From Mycoplana rhizolycopersici (GTDB lineage Bacteria > Pseudomonadota > Alphaproteobacteria > Rhizobiales > Rhizobiaceae), in NCBI RefSeq assembly GCF_013378445.1, contig NZ_JABXYK010000023.1, forward strand, positions 1-64,000: a DNA stretch of 64,000 nucleotides. Direction: 5' to 3'. A program made the position numbers and the translations under genes. Under the pieces are notes generated by a model that made no database searches, was not told the DNA's origin, and was given only the letters and a program-made list of their open reading frames with translations. Position 1 is the first letter of the stretch, and every line of letters begins with the position of its first letter. This document shows positions 18,900-28,320 of this stretch, piece by piece.

Positions 18900-20219
18900 T
18901 CAGGGCAGCGATATTTCCGCGGCAAGCCCGCCGCCGGAACGATTGTAGATCCGCACTGCTCCACCGACCGAGGCGGCAAGCTGCTGGGCGATGGCCAGTC
19001 CAAGCCCTGTGCCTCCTGTGTCTCGATTGCGCGAAGTCTCAACGCGGTAGAAAGGTTGCATGGCGGACTCCAGCTTGTCCTCGGGAATGCCCGGTCCATG
19101 GTCGGTGACCGTAATGACGGTGTTTCCCTCGCCCGATCGTTCGACGCTGATCTCGGCAGAACCGGCAAACTTGAGGGCGTTGTCGATGAAATTGGTCAGG
19201 ATACGCCGCAATGCGTGCGGTTTGGTCAGGGCAGTCCCCTGAACGATGCCGGTTACCGAAACCGCCTTGCCGGTGTCCTGATAGTCGTAGGCGATGCTGT
19301 CGATGAAGGATGCGAGATCGATGCGCGCGTTTTTCTCGCCATTGCCGTGCGAACTGCGCGCATAGGCAATTCCGTCCTGCACCAACCGCTCGATTTCGCG
19401 CAGATCGTTGACCAGCTTGTCTTTTTCGGGGCTGTCGTCCGCCATCTCGGCGCGAAGCCGCATGCGCGTGATCGGCGTCTGCAGGTCATGTGAGATTGCC
19501 GCGAGAATCTGCACACGTTCTTCCAGGTAATGGGCGATACGGTCACGCATGGCGTTGAAGGCGCGCGCCGCATGGGCAACCTCGCTCGGTCCACCCTCGT
19601 TCAGGGGAGAACCTTGTCTGCCGGGATCGAGTGCATCGGCAGCAGCGGCGAGAGCGCCCAGAGGACGAATGGCTAGGCGCACCGCAAACCAGGTGCAGAG
19701 GATGAGCAGAACCATCTGTGCCGCGAAGACATAAGGCAGCCATTCGGCCAAGGGCATCACACCGCGCGGGGTCACATCGATTGTCAGCGGCGAACCGTCC
19801 GACAGCGTGAGATGCCCCTGCAGACGCATGTGGTCGCCCGGAATGGCTTCGACGCGGATCGGAAACCTGTTGCCAGCCGCCTGGCCTATCCGGTTTGCGA
19901 TCTCGGCACCACGCCCCGACAAATCCGGAACACCGGGAAGGCCGGGACCAAGAACGAGGCGGTAGCTGCCACGGCTCAGGCGATCCAGCCAATCGGCCCG
20001 CTCGTTGGCGGGAAGCCGGTCGAGAATTGCGATCGACGTTGCCAGATCGCTTTCCAACGTCCCGAGCATGACGGCCTTGGCCGACATATAGCGCTCGGCA
20101 AAAAGAATGCTGAAAGACAGGCCATAGGCAACCGCCAGTCCGGCAAACAGGATCAGGAACAATCGTGAGCGAAGCGTGCCTGGCCACCAGCCAAAAAGAG
20201 ACCTGCCGCCCCCACTCAT
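18900..20219 (-). CDS. EnvZ-like sensor histidine kinase
   Basis: The 439-aa membrane kinase has a first membrane segment at ~20-42, a periplasmic region of ~115 residues, a second segment at ~162-182, a HAMP domain, the HisKA box AAISHDLQTPI with His244, and an ATPase domain with NALKFAG, DHGPGIPEDKL and GTGLGLAIAQQ. It overlaps the response-regulator gene upstream by 4 bp, so the two form one operon and probably one pair. The stimulus is unknown. Confidence 0.93.
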   Translation of the reverse strand: MSGGGRSLFGWWPGTLRSRLFLILFAGLAVAYGLSFSILFAERYMSAKAVMLGTLESDLATSIAILDRLPANERADWLDRLSRGSYRLVLGPGLPGVPDLSGRGAEIANRIGQAAGNRFPIRVEAIPGDHMRLQGHLTLSDGSPLTIDVTPRGVMPLAEWLPYVFAAQMVLLILCTWFAVRLAIRPLGALAAAADALDPGRQGSPLNEGGPSEVAHAARAFNAMRDRIAHYLEERVQILAAISHDLQTPITRMRLRAEMADDSPEKDKLVNDLREIERLVQDGIAYARSSHGNGEKNARIDLASFIDSIAYDYQDTGKAVSVTGIVQGTALTKPHALRRILTNFIDNALKFAGSAEISVERSGEGNTVITVTDHGPGIPEDKLESAMQPFYRVETSRNRDTGGTGLGLAIAQQLAASVGGAVRIYNRSGGGLAAEISLP

Positions 20220-20956
20220 GTTCTGGGCACCGAAATCTCAACCGGTACGGAGAACACATAGCCTTCGGCCCGCACCGTCTTGATATAGGTTGGCTCGCGC
20301 GCATCATCGCCAAGCCGCTGGCGCAGGCGACTGACCAAAAGGTCGATCGAGCGGTCGAACAGTTCGGCATCGCGGCCTTGCGTGAGGTTGAGGATCTGGT
20401 CGCGATTGAGCACGCGTTGCGGGTGATCGATGAATACCCGCAGCAGCCGGTATTCGGCGCCGCTCAAGGCGATTTCCGTTCCGTCCCGGTCAAGAAGATG
20501 CCGACCGACGGTGTCGAGCCGCCAATCACCAAAGGTCAACAGTTGTCCGGCCTCGCTGATCTGCAGGTTGGGCGGCAGCATACGCGTGCGCCGTAGCACC
20601 GCCTTGATGCGGGCAAGCAGTTCTCGCGCCGCAAACGGCTTTGGCAGATAGTCATCGGCGCCCATTTCGAGCCCAATGATACGGTCCATCTCATCGTCGC
20701 GCGCCGTCAACATGATGACCGGTGTTGCCTTGTGCTTGCCAGCGCGCAGTTCGCGGCACAGCACCAGTCCATCATCACCCGGCATCATCACATCGAGCAC
20801 GATCAGGTCAACCGTGCTGGCTTCCAGGAAACTGCGCATCTGCCGGCCGTCGGCAGCGACCGTCGTCCGGAGACCGTTCTTCTTCAAATAGCTCGACACC
20901 AGTTCGCGAATTTCGCGATCGTCATCGACAATCAGAATATGGTCGACATGCTCCAT
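20216..20956 (-). CDS. OmpR-family response regulator
   Basis: The 246-aa protein has an N-terminal receiver (ILIVDDDREIREL, acceptor Asp55 in LIVLDVMMPG, Lys in LPKPFAARELLARI) and a C-terminal winged helix with LSGAEYRLLRVFIDHP. ATG 20956 follows an AAAGG site; an in-frame start 8 codons earlier is possible. It is the upstream partner of the EnvZ-like kinase and resembles OmpR/CpxR-type regulators. The targets are unknown. Confidence 0.92.
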   Translation of the reverse strand: MEHVDHILIVDDDREIRELVSSYLKKNGLRTTVAADGRQMRSFLEASTVDLIVLDVMMPGDDGLVLCRELRAGKHKATPVIMLTARDDEMDRIIGLEMGADDYLPKPFAARELLARIKAVLRRTRMLPPNLQISEAGQLLTFGDWRLDTVGRHLLDRDGTEIALSGAEYRLLRVFIDHPQRVLNRDQILNLTQGRDAELFDRSIDLLVSRLRQRLGDDAREPTYIKTVRAEGYVFSVPVEISVPRT

Positions 20957-20998
20957 CTGTGGCCTTTCAAACATTCGCACGCGGCATTAGTTCCGTGT

Positions 20999-21035
20999 GG
21001 GCTGCCGCGAGTAAAGCGGTTTCTCGCGGCAGCCC
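20999..21035 (-). terminator. Hairpin after the Tat-exported hydrolase gene
   Basis: A perfect 13-bp stem, GGGCTGCCGCGAG with its complement, encloses an 11-base loop. It starts 6 bp after the hydrolase stop (21042) and ends 42 bp before the response-regulator start. There is no clear T-run, so it may terminate weakly or only stabilise the mRNA end. Confidence 0.6.
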
Positions 21036-21041
21036 CCGCCA

Positions 21042-22082
21042 TCAGAATTTCGCCACATCGACGATAGCCTGAGCGAATGCCTCCGGCGCTTCCTGCGGCA
21101 GATTATGCCCGATACCCGAAATATCTCGGTGCTCGTATCTCCCCGAGAACTTCTTTGCATAGGCCGATGGCTGCGGATGGGGCGCACCATTGGCATCGCC
21201 TTCCATGGTGATCGTCGGAATAGCAATCACCGGCCCCATCGCAAGCTGCTTCTCGAAGACATCGTACGCTGCTTCCCCTTCGGCGAGGCCAAGCCGCCAG
21301 CGATAATTATGGATGGTGATGTCCACGTGATCAGGATTGTCGAGGGCGGAGGCCGATCGATTGAAGGTCGCGTCGTCGAATGTCCAGGTGGGCGATGCCG
21401 TCCGCCAGATGAGCTTTGCAAACTCGTGCGTGTTGGCGGCATAGCCGAGCCGCCCCCGCTCGGTGGCGAAGTAGAACTGGTACCACCAGGAGAGTTCCGC
21501 GGCCGGCGATAGCGGCTTGCTGTTGGCGGCCTGGCTGCCGATGAGATAGCCGCTGACGGACACCATCGCCTGGCAGCGATCCGGCCAGAGAGCCGCCATG
21601 ATGTTGACGGTGCGCGCACCCCAGTCATATCCGCCCAAGATCGCCTTTTCGATACCGAGTGCATCCATGAAGGCGATCATGTCGGCAGCCAGCGCCGCCT
21701 GCTGGCCGCTTCGCGGGGTCTCGTCCGAAAGGAAGCGCGTCGTGCCGTAGCCACGCAGATAGGGAATGAGCACGCGGTAGCCTGCATCGGCCAGGATCGG
21801 TGCCACATCGACATAGCTATAAATGTCGTATGGCCAGCCGTGAACGAGCAGGACAACGGGACCATCGGCCGGGCCGGCTTCCGCATATCCGATATCGAGC
21901 ACGCCTGCCTTGATTTGCTTGAGTGCTGCGAACGCAGTGGACCCTCCAGCTTTGACCGAGGCCGGGGACGCAGCGGACGTCTGGGCATTGGCGATCGTGT
22001 TCATGCCCAATTGGGTGGCAGCCACGGTCATGGCGGCGATACCGAAGAAGCGGCGGCGCTGATGGTTAAATTGAGGGGACAT
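21042..22082 (-). CDS. Alpha/beta hydrolase with a twin-arginine signal (epoxide hydrolase/dehalogenase-like)
   Basis: The 346-aa protein starts at ATG 22082 after a GGAGAG site. Its N-terminus has HQRRRFFGIAAMTVAATQLG, a Tat-type signal, so export in folded form is expected. The hydrolase core shows LLVHGWPYD as oxyanion region and GGYDWGARTVN as nucleophile elbow, with Asp in place of Ser. An Asp nucleophile is typical of epoxide hydrolases and haloalkane dehalogenases. It ends near the response-regulator gene but is separated from it by the hairpin. The substrate is unknown. Confidence 0.87.
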   Translation of the reverse strand: MSPQFNHQRRRFFGIAAMTVAATQLGMNTIANAQTSAASPASVKAGGSTAFAALKQIKAGVLDIGYAEAGPADGPVVLLVHGWPYDIYSYVDVAPILADAGYRVLIPYLRGYGTTRFLSDETPRSGQQAALAADMIAFMDALGIEKAILGGYDWGARTVNIMAALWPDRCQAMVSVSGYLIGSQAANSKPLSPAAELSWWYQFYFATERGRLGYAANTHEFAKLIWRTASPTWTFDDATFNRSASALDNPDHVDITIHNYRWRLGLAEGEAAYDVFEKQLAMGPVIAIPTITMEGDANGAPHPQPSAYAKKFSGRYEHRDISGIGHNLPQEAPEAFAQAIVDVAKF

Positions 22083-22404
22083 CGTTCTCTCCATATCGAT
22101 TGATCTTGATGTGAAGAAAGCCGACTGCACGTATCTCGCATGTGTCCCGTCAAGCCCGGAATTGAATGCGGATGTAGCCTCCGGCGCCTTCGATACAGTC
22201 TGATACAATTCGCACCACCTGCTGGCCCCGGCGCGCCAGCGGTTTGTAACACTCTGTCGTGGATAGGCCGGGTCCTACACTGCGGTACATTTCCTATGGA
22301 AGCCCGACACATCCGGGATACGTCGCTCCGACCAGATTGGCCCTGTTGCTGGTCGAGCCTCATCGCCGTCCAGAACCCGACCAACCGGTTTCAAGGAAAC
22401 GACG
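22083..22404. other. Intergenic region, divergent promoters
   Basis: These 322 bases separate the minus-strand Tat hydrolase from the plus-strand DipZ gene. I see no gene or convincing regulatory repeat. It must hold the two divergent promoters. Confidence 0.5.
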
Positions 22405-24180
22405 ATGACACTTCTCATCATTGCCTATCTCGGAGGGGCGCTGACCATCCTCAGCCCGTGCATCCTTCCCATTCTTCCCTTCGTCTTTGCCCGCGCGGGA
22501 CAGCCTTTTCTCCGAAGCACGCTGCCCATGCTGATTGGCATGAGCGTCACGTTCGCATTGGTCGCGACGCTCGCAGCAGTCGGTGGGAGTTGGGCAATCC
22601 ACGCCAATGAATACGGTCGTCTCGCTGCGATCCTGCTGCTCACCGTCTTCGGGGTCAGTCTGTTGTCGCCACGCATTGCGAGCATCATCACCCAACCCGT
22701 CGTCGATTTCGGCAACAGGTTGTTGAACGCCTCGGGCAGGCCTGGCTCCGTGCCGACCGCCGCAAGCTCCTTTATCCTCGGCGTTGCAACCGGGCTCCTT
22801 TGGGCTCCCTGCGCCGGGCCAATCCTCGGCCTTCTGCTGACAGGCGCGGCGTTGAATGGCGCCAACCTCCAGACAACGTTTCTGCTCACCGCCTATGCTG
22901 CTGGCGCCGCAACATCGCTTGCCATTGCCCTTCTTGTCGGAGGCAGGATCTTCGCCGGCATGAAACGGTCGCTCGGCATCAGTGAACGTATTCGACAGGT
23001 GCTGGGAGCCGCGGTTCTGGTTGGCGTTGCCGTTATTGCCCTTGGTCTCGACACCGGCCTCCTCGCGCGTCTTTCCTATGCCAGCACGGCCAAATTCGAG
23101 CAGGTCGTCCTTGACCAACTGCACGAGAAGCCGGCCGCTGAAAAATCCGCCGTGATGGTGAGCAACGATGTCACGACTGCCGTCATCGATCCAGATCGGC
23201 CGTTCCGGAGCAACCTTCCCGTGGAGGGTCGCGCGCCGTCGTTGAATGGCGCTGTCGAGTGGCTGAACTCGTCGCCGCTGACGACGGAACAGCTTCGCGG
23301 CAAGGTCGTCCTTGTCGATTTCTGGACCTATTCCTGCATCAACTGCATCCGAACCGTGCCCTACGTCCGCGCTTGGGCTGAAAAATACAAGGATCAGGGT
23401 CTCGTCGTGATCGGCGTGCACGCCCCGGAATTCGCCTTCGAGAAGAAGATCGACAACGTCAAAAAGGCGATCGAAGATTTCAAGATCGGCTATCCGGTTG
23501 CGATCGACAACGACTACAAGATCTGGCGCGCGTTCGAAAATAGCTACTGGCCGGCACACTACCTGATCGATGCAAAGGGCCAGATCCGCTACCATCATTT
23601 CGGCGAAGGCAATTACCGTCAGACCGAGCAGGCGATCCAGGACCTGTTGCGCGAAGCCGGCAACGATCTGGCAGCGACCACAACGGTGACGCCCGATGCC
23701 AAGGGTGCCGAGGCGAGCCCCGATCTCAAAAACATCCGTTCCGGCGAGAGCTATCTGGGCTATGAGCGCGCCGCAGGCTTCGTCTCTCCGGAAGGCCTGC
23801 GTGCCGACGCCGCCAACGCCTATTCTATCTCGCAACCGGGTCTGAATGAATGGGGCCTCTCCGGACGCTGGACGGTCGGCGCTGAACGCGCCGTGCTGGA
23901 CCAGCCGGATGGCAGCATCGTCTACCGCTTCAGCGCGCGCGACCTGCATCTGGTTCTCGGAGCTGGCGCCACCGGCAAACCTGTTCGCTTCCAGGTGACA
24001 ATCGACGGCAAGGCGCCTGGGTCCGATCATGGGGCGGATACCGATGCTGACGGCTACGGCACGGTGACATCGACCAGGCTCTACCAGCTCGTTCGCCAGT
24101 CCGGCGACGTGGAGGAACGGACATTTGAAATCCGCTTCCTCGATCCAGGCGTCGAAGCCTACGCCTTCACCTTCGGCTGA
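22405..24180 (+). CDS. dipZ: DipZ-type protein: CcdA membrane domain fused to TlpA-like thioredoxin
   Basis: The 591-aa protein begins with a CcdA/DsbD-like membrane domain (residues ~1-220). It has the paired cysteines SPCILP (Cys19) and APCAGP (Cys136) that carry electrons across the membrane. A periplasmic thioredoxin-like domain follows, with active site YSCINCIRTVP (Cys311 and Cys314). A C-terminal beta-rich domain (~430-591) holds GYERAAGF and ends in AYAFTFG. This is the layout of mycobacterial DipZ and its proteobacterial homologues. It would supply reducing power to periplasmic thiols. Its neighbours are an Ohr gene and other redox genes, fitting oxidative stress. It is followed after 48 bp by a secreted hydrolase. 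Confidence 0.92.
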   Translation: MTLLIIAYLGGALTILSPCILPILPFVFARAGQPFLRSTLPMLIGMSVTFALVATLAAVGGSWAIHANEYGRLAAILLLTVFGVSLLSPRIASIITQPVVDFGNRLLNASGRPGSVPTAASSFILGVATGLLWAPCAGPILGLLLTGAALNGANLQTTFLLTAYAAGAATSLAIALLVGGRIFAGMKRSLGISERIRQVLGAAVLVGVAVIALGLDTGLLARLSYASTAKFEQVVLDQLHEKPAAEKSAVMVSNDVTTAVIDPDRPFRSNLPVEGRAPSLNGAVEWLNSSPLTTEQLRGKVVLVDFWTYSCINCIRTVPYVRAWAEKYKDQGLVVIGVHAPEFAFEKKIDNVKKAIEDFKIGYPVAIDNDYKIWRAFENSYWPAHYLIDAKGQIRYHHFGEGNYRQTEQAIQDLLREAGNDLAATTTVTPDAKGAEASPDLKNIRSGESYLGYERAAGFVSPEGLRADAANAYSISQPGLNEWGLSGRWTVGAERAVLDQPDGSIVYRFSARDLHLVLGAGATGKPVRFQVTIDGKAPGSDHGADTDADGYGTVTSTRLYQLVRQSGDVEERTFEIRFLDPGVEAYAFTFG

Positions 24181-24228
24181 GACCCTATCTTCTCACTAAA
24201 TCCACCCACGACAACAGGAGTAAAACGC

Positions 24229-24987
24229 ATGAACCGACATTCCATCTCGATCCTCGCACTCGCCTTCGCCACCAGCATCGTCGCCTTTGCGGCGCAGGCC
24301 GCCGAGGTCAAGAACATCGTCATCGTCCATGGCGCACTTGCCGACGGTTCGGGCTGGCGCAAGGCATCCGACATCCTCGTCAAGCGCGGTTTCAATGTCA
24401 CGATCGTGCAGCAGCCGATTACGTCGCTCGCCGACGATATCGCCGCCACCAACCGGGTGCTCGATTTGCAGGACGGCCCGACGCTTCTCGTCGGTCACAG
24501 CTATGGCGGTATGGTGATCACCGAGGCTGGCCGCAGCCCCGTTGTCGCTGGTCTCGTGTATGTCGCGGCCTTCCAGCCGGACAAGGGTGAAAGCCTCCTC
24601 AGCCTTGCGAGTTCAAAGCCTGCTGGCGGCATGAATATCCGAGAGACGACGGACGGGAAGTATCTCTATCTCGATCCCGCCGCCTTCGCGAACGACTTCG
24701 CCGCGGACCTGCCGAAAGACGACGCCGCGTTTCTGGCAAGGTCGCAGGTCTTCGCCTCGAAGGAAGCGTTCTCAGCCAAGGTCGGGGATCCCGCTTGGAA
24801 GACGAAGCAGAGCTGGTCCATTGTCGCGACCGAAGACCGATCCATTAATCCTGAACTGGAACGTGAAATGGCAAAGCGCGCCGGCAGCACAGTGACCGAG
24901 ATCAAATCCAGCCACGCCGTCTTCGCCTCTCAGCCCCAAAAGGTTGCTGACGTCATCGAGAAGGCGGCAGAAGCACTTACGGACTGA
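24229..24987 (+). CDS. Secreted alpha/beta hydrolase (module A copy)
   Basis: The 252-aa protein has a Sec signal peptide (residues ~1-25, ending AAQAAE) and an alpha/beta hydrolase domain with IVHGALADGSGW and the nucleophile elbow LVGHSYGGMV (Ser91). Near the C-terminus, SSHAVFASQPQKVADVI carries the catalytic His. It resembles pheromone/esterase-type hydrolases. A paralogue with the same layout lies at 60546-61331. An AGGAG site precedes the ATG. The substrate is unknown. Confidence 0.88.
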   Translation: MNRHSISILALAFATSIVAFAAQAAEVKNIVIVHGALADGSGWRKASDILVKRGFNVTIVQQPITSLADDIAATNRVLDLQDGPTLLVGHSYGGMVITEAGRSPVVAGLVYVAAFQPDKGESLLSLASSKPAGGMNIRETTDGKYLYLDPAAFANDFAADLPKDDAAFLARSQVFASKEAFSAKVGDPAWKTKQSWSIVATEDRSINPELEREMAKRAGSTVTEIKSSHAVFASQPQKVADVIEKAAEALTD

Positions 24988-25222
24988 CCGCTTTGGGGCC
25001 GACTACTGACAGTCTGCGTTCAGGAAGCGAACAGCAGAAATAGACGCGGCCCACTGCACCGTCCGGGACCTTCCTTAACGTAACAGGCTGGATTTCATAG
25101 CAGAATGCGTAGATGGTGGTGAAGTCACTGTCATCGCGCTCGAATGCGGCAGCCGGAAGGAAAACTATCCGGTCGCCATAATGGCCATCCCTAAGAACGA
25201 AGTGTTCGAACCCAACTGCGGG
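24977..25222 (-). other. Open stretch without start codon, possible gene remnant
   Basis: In the 456-bp gap 24988-25443, one minus-strand frame stays open for 81 codons and reads protein-like (HYGDRIVFLPAAAF, DFTTIYAFCYEIQPV, GRVYFCC), but it has no ATG and overlaps the end of the hydrolase gene. I do not recognise it. It could be a decayed gene or chance. Nothing else is seen in the gap. Confidence 0.2.
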
Positions 25223-25443
25223 TTAACTCTACTTACAAATGCTCTTCGCTTTACCTTAGTCTGCTCCACAGCGGATTGGGTGGCGGAGACCAAAACTGCC
25301 TCAAGGAGATTGCGCGGTTCCGCATTATTGTTTCAATGCTGGCGCCGATACTCTCGATACGATCAGGACCATTTGCAAATGTGGCCGCTCGGAGCCAAGG
25401 CGACCAGTGGCAGACACGCCTCCAGTCGCCATCGACTACGAGC

Positions 25444-26202
25444 TCAAGCTGCGGTCTGCGTGCGCTGCCTGAACCAAGTCTTGATGTCCAACTTGCCGAG
25501 CTTGGCCGGCCCGAGCGGCACCAGGGATTGCTCGTCGACGAGGGAGCCGAAATATCGGGCATCCTTGTCGACGACCACAGTGCGCGCATCGCGGGTGGCG
25601 GCAAGATAGCCGGCGAGGAAGTCGCTCATCGGTCTCTTCTCCGGGCCGGCGATTTCGAATGTCCCGTTCAGAGGAGCCGATGTTGCGGTCTCGGCCACGA
25701 AGCTTGCCACGTCGTCGGCCGCGATCGGTTGGAACGCGCCGGGCGAAGCGTGAACGGTCTGGCCGGAGGTCGCGCCGTCGGCAATGCCGCTGATGAATTC
25801 AATGAACTGGGTCGACCGGATGATGGTGTACGGGACACCGCCCGCCTTGACGATCCTTTCCTGCGCGACCTTGCCCGGGAAGTAGCCGTTGTCGGGCGAC
25901 CGCTCGATGCCGACGATAGAGAGGGCCACGTGATGGGGAACGGCAGCGGCCTTCTCGGCCTCGATCAGGTTGGACGTCGATTGCTCGAAGAACGAAAGCA
26001 CGGCACCCGGCTCGAATGAAGGCGAGTTCGCGAGATCCACGACGACCTCGGCACCGGCGAGCGCTTCGGACAGCCCCTCGCCCGTCAGCGTGTTGACCCC
26101 GGTCGCAGGCGAGGCCTGCAGGACGTCGTGCCCTGCCCGCCTCAGAAGTGTGGCAACCTTGGTTCCGATCAGCCCCGTACCTCCGATGATGACGACTTTC
26201 AT
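25444..26202 (-). CDS. NmrA-like NAD(P)-binding protein (module A copy)
   Basis: The 252-aa protein begins with the Rossmann motif VIIGGTGLIGTKVATLL and has VVVDLANSPSFE and PYTIIRSTQFIEF, typical of atypical SDRs of the NmrA/TMR group (COG0702). No Tyr-Lys catalytic pair is clear, so it may act as a sensor of NADP(H) or as a reductase. ATG 26202 follows an AAGGAG site. It lies downstream of a cupin gene on the same strand. A paralogue sits at 59725-60480, also next to a cupin gene. Confidence 0.88.
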   Translation of the reverse strand: MKVVIIGGTGLIGTKVATLLRRAGHDVLQASPATGVNTLTGEGLSEALAGAEVVVDLANSPSFEPGAVLSFFEQSTSNLIEAEKAAAVPHHVALSIVGIERSPDNGYFPGKVAQERIVKAGGVPYTIIRSTQFIEFISGIADGATSGQTVHASPGAFQPIAADDVASFVAETATSAPLNGTFEIAGPEKRPMSDFLAGYLAATRDARTVVVDKDARYFGSLVDEQSLVPLGPAKLGKLDIKTWFRQRTQTAA

Positions 26203-26303
26203 GGCTAAGCTCCTTCTGTTTGGAAATTCTATGCGCGGGACGATCCTGCGCTCAGGGAAAGGCATGCCGGCGGCTTCTTCCGCGGCCGGTCACATCGATC
26301 TTC

Positions 26304-26714
26304 TCAATCGTCGAAAGTCGTCAGCTCCGTTTCGTCCGTGTCGACCACGAAGATTGCCAATAGCTTTGCCGGCTCCGTCTCGCTCGCGTTCGCGCTCACG
26401 CGGTGATGATCACCCGGCACCTCGGTCCAGTTTTCACCGGTCTCGTAGACCTTGACCGGTCCGTCGTTGATCTGGCTCTTGATGCTGCCCTCGATGACCG
26501 TCGCGCTGATGAACGCGCTTTTCGGATGGGTGTGCGACGGGTTATGCCCTCCCGGCCCGTATTCGACCAGGACCCCGCGCACGCTCTTGCCGGGCACGTT
26601 CGGAAGCGCGTGATCGAACACGAGCGTGACCTTGGATTTATAGGGCTTTTCTGCAGCCGCCGCCGGAAGCGCGAGCATCGCAAGAACGAACAAGCCGTTC
26701 GCCCATGTCGACAT
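26304..26714 (-). CDS. Secreted cupin-domain protein (module A copy)
   Basis: The 136-aa protein has a Sec signal (WANGLFVLAMLALPAAAA) and a single cupin barrel with the metal-binding pattern SHTHPKSAFISATVIEG and the second motif PGDHHRVSANAS. ATG 26714 is chosen because a GAGGAG site precedes it; an in-frame start 5 codons earlier lacks one. It is followed by the NmrA-like gene after ~100 bp. A clear paralogue is at 59241-59651. The function is probably periplasmic; the ligand is unknown. Confidence 0.87.
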   Translation of the reverse strand: MSTWANGLFVLAMLALPAAAAEKPYKSKVTLVFDHALPNVPGKSVRGVLVEYGPGGHNPSHTHPKSAFISATVIEGSIKSQINDGPVKVYETGENWTEVPGDHHRVSANASETEPAKLLAIFVVDTDETELTTFDD

Positions 26715-27048
26715 GGCAACTCTCCTCATTGATCTCTGATGACGGTTTCAATTCTATACGGCGCCTGCATGACCGGCATAGGTATACGTAGGTTGCGTGG
26801 GCGCGACGCGATCCGACGCGTTCCTTGAACCGCCGGCTGGTTACAATCCGTCGCACGCGCCACCAAGGAATGCCCGCGTCACACGCAAACCTTAGTTTGC
26901 ATTGACGCGAGCGCGCGAGGGACGACAATTGCTTTGTCTTCACCATGCGGGGAGAGGGATCTCTGCCGGAATTCTAGCATTTAGCCTTACGCCGTTCCGC
27001 CGATTGGCGCCGGTTCAATCAGGCAGAGAAGCACATCGCTGACCTCAC
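26715..27048. other. Intergenic region, divergent promoters
   Basis: These 334 bases separate the minus-strand cupin gene from the plus-strand receiver gene. I see no gene, repeat or strong hairpin here. Confidence 0.5.
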
Positions 27049-27423
27049 ATGGAAATGCCTCCGATGCTGATTGCCATTATCGATGACGATGAAGCGGTTC
27101 GAGTATCGTTGCTCGATCTGCTGGAGATGTTTGGCTACGCCGTTGAGTCGTTTGCATCCGGACCGGAGTTTCTGAACTCGCCACAGATGTCCGAGACGCG
27201 ATGTCTCCTCCTGGACATCTCGATGCCGGGAATGACGGGCATCGATCTCTACAGGGAGCTAAGACACCGGGGCATGCTGATACCGGTGGTGTTCATGACG
27301 GGACACGCGCAGGATGCACTCGTTCGAGAAGCGAAGCAGGCAGGAACCTGCCTGTTCAAGCCGTTTGCTGGCGGTGAACTGCGTGCAGCCATTGAGAAGG
27401 CTATCCGGCCGGACAGCGGATAA
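27049..27423 (+). CDS. Stand-alone receiver-domain protein (FixJ/NodW type)
   Basis: The 124-aa protein is only a receiver domain: IAIIDDDEAVRVSLLDLL, acceptor Asp56 in CLLLDISMPGMTG, and the conserved Lys in CLFKPFAGGEL. There is no output domain; the frame stops directly after it. It is closest in style to FixJ-type receivers. It may act as a phosphate sink or carry signals between the kinases in this region. A similar stand-alone receiver is at 54125-54490. Confidence 0.9.
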   Translation: MEMPPMLIAIIDDDEAVRVSLLDLLEMFGYAVESFASGPEFLNSPQMSETRCLLLDISMPGMTGIDLYRELRHRGMLIPVVFMTGHAQDALVREAKQAGTCLFKPFAGGELRAAIEKAIRPDSG

Positions 27424-27495
27424 GGCTCAGAGGACGACAGGAGCCCGGGCATGCCGCGCCCGCCTCGAGGTTGATGCGCCGGAACTCCCACAGGT

Positions 27496-28134
27496 TCAGT
27501 TCTTCCGCAGCTTCTCGACTTTTCGAACAAGGTCGGCGAGCGATCGGCTTTGCATCTTGCGCATGACACTCATTCGATGCAGCTTCACCGTCATCTCGCT
27601 GATCCCGAGCTCGTAGGCGACCTGCTTGTTCATCAACCCGCTGACGACGCCGAACATCACCTGCTCTTCTCTCGGCGTCAGAGTGTTCGCGAGCGCGCCG
27701 ATCTGATCGCGCTCGGCTTCCAGCTTGCGCCTCTCGCCGTCTATCCGGATGGCATTACCGACGGCGGCCAATAAGTCCTTGGTGACAAAAGGCTTGGTGA
27801 GAAAGTCGCACGCGCCGGCTTTCATTGCTTTGACACTGGCGGCAACATCCGCATGCGCGGTCAGGAAGATCACCGGCATCCTGATTCCTGTCGAAATCAA
27901 TCGGCTCTGTACTTCAAGGCCCGACTCTCCCGGCATCCGGAGATCAATGACGATGCAGCCGGGTCCCGTCGTGTCGACGGTGTCCAAGAACTCGGATCCG
28001 CTTGAATAGGCCGAAGCCTGCCAGTGCGTAACGAGAAAAAGATCGAGCAACGCTTCTCGTACCTGCTTGTCGTCATCGATGACATGCACAACTGGTTCCC
28101 CCAGCCGCTCCCTGTCCATTTCATGGCTTTCCAT
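27496..28134 (-). CDS. FixJ/NodW-type response regulator
   Basis: The 212-aa regulator has a receiver (VVHVIDDDKQVREALLDLF, acceptor Asp64 in IVIDLRMPGESG, Lys in FLTKPF) and a LuxR-type helix-turn-helix with LTPREEQVMFGVVSGLMNKQ followed by VAYELGISEMTVKLHR. ATG 28134 follows a GGAGGA site. It is followed in the same strand orientation by a paralogous regulator at 28321; the two are not obviously in one operon (186-bp gap). The DNA targets are unknown. Confidence 0.92.
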   Translation of the reverse strand: MESHEMDRERLGEPVVHVIDDDKQVREALLDLFLVTHWQASAYSSGSEFLDTVDTTGPGCIVIDLRMPGESGLEVQSRLISTGIRMPVIFLTAHADVAASVKAMKAGACDFLTKPFVTKDLLAAVGNAIRIDGERRKLEAERDQIGALANTLTPREEQVMFGVVSGLMNKQVAYELGISEMTVKLHRMSVMRKMQSRSLADLVRKVEKLRKN

Positions 28135-28320
28135 CGCCGATCCTCCGCGTCGCCCGGCCATGCACACAGTCCTATAATGTGCGGGTGACCTTCGCGTCGA
28201 ACTGCGGCCGCCGGAGGGGAAACCTACCACGGGTCAACGGCGCTGGGACGGTACACCTTGGTTTACATCGGGCCTTGCGGGGCTTGAGACGTTCGGAAGC
28301 CGTGGCAGCCTGGGAGGACT

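Noticed and set aside
22360-24030. 556-codon minus-strand open frame opposite the DipZ gene
   Set aside because: Shadow; the plus strand has intact CcdA and thioredoxin motifs.
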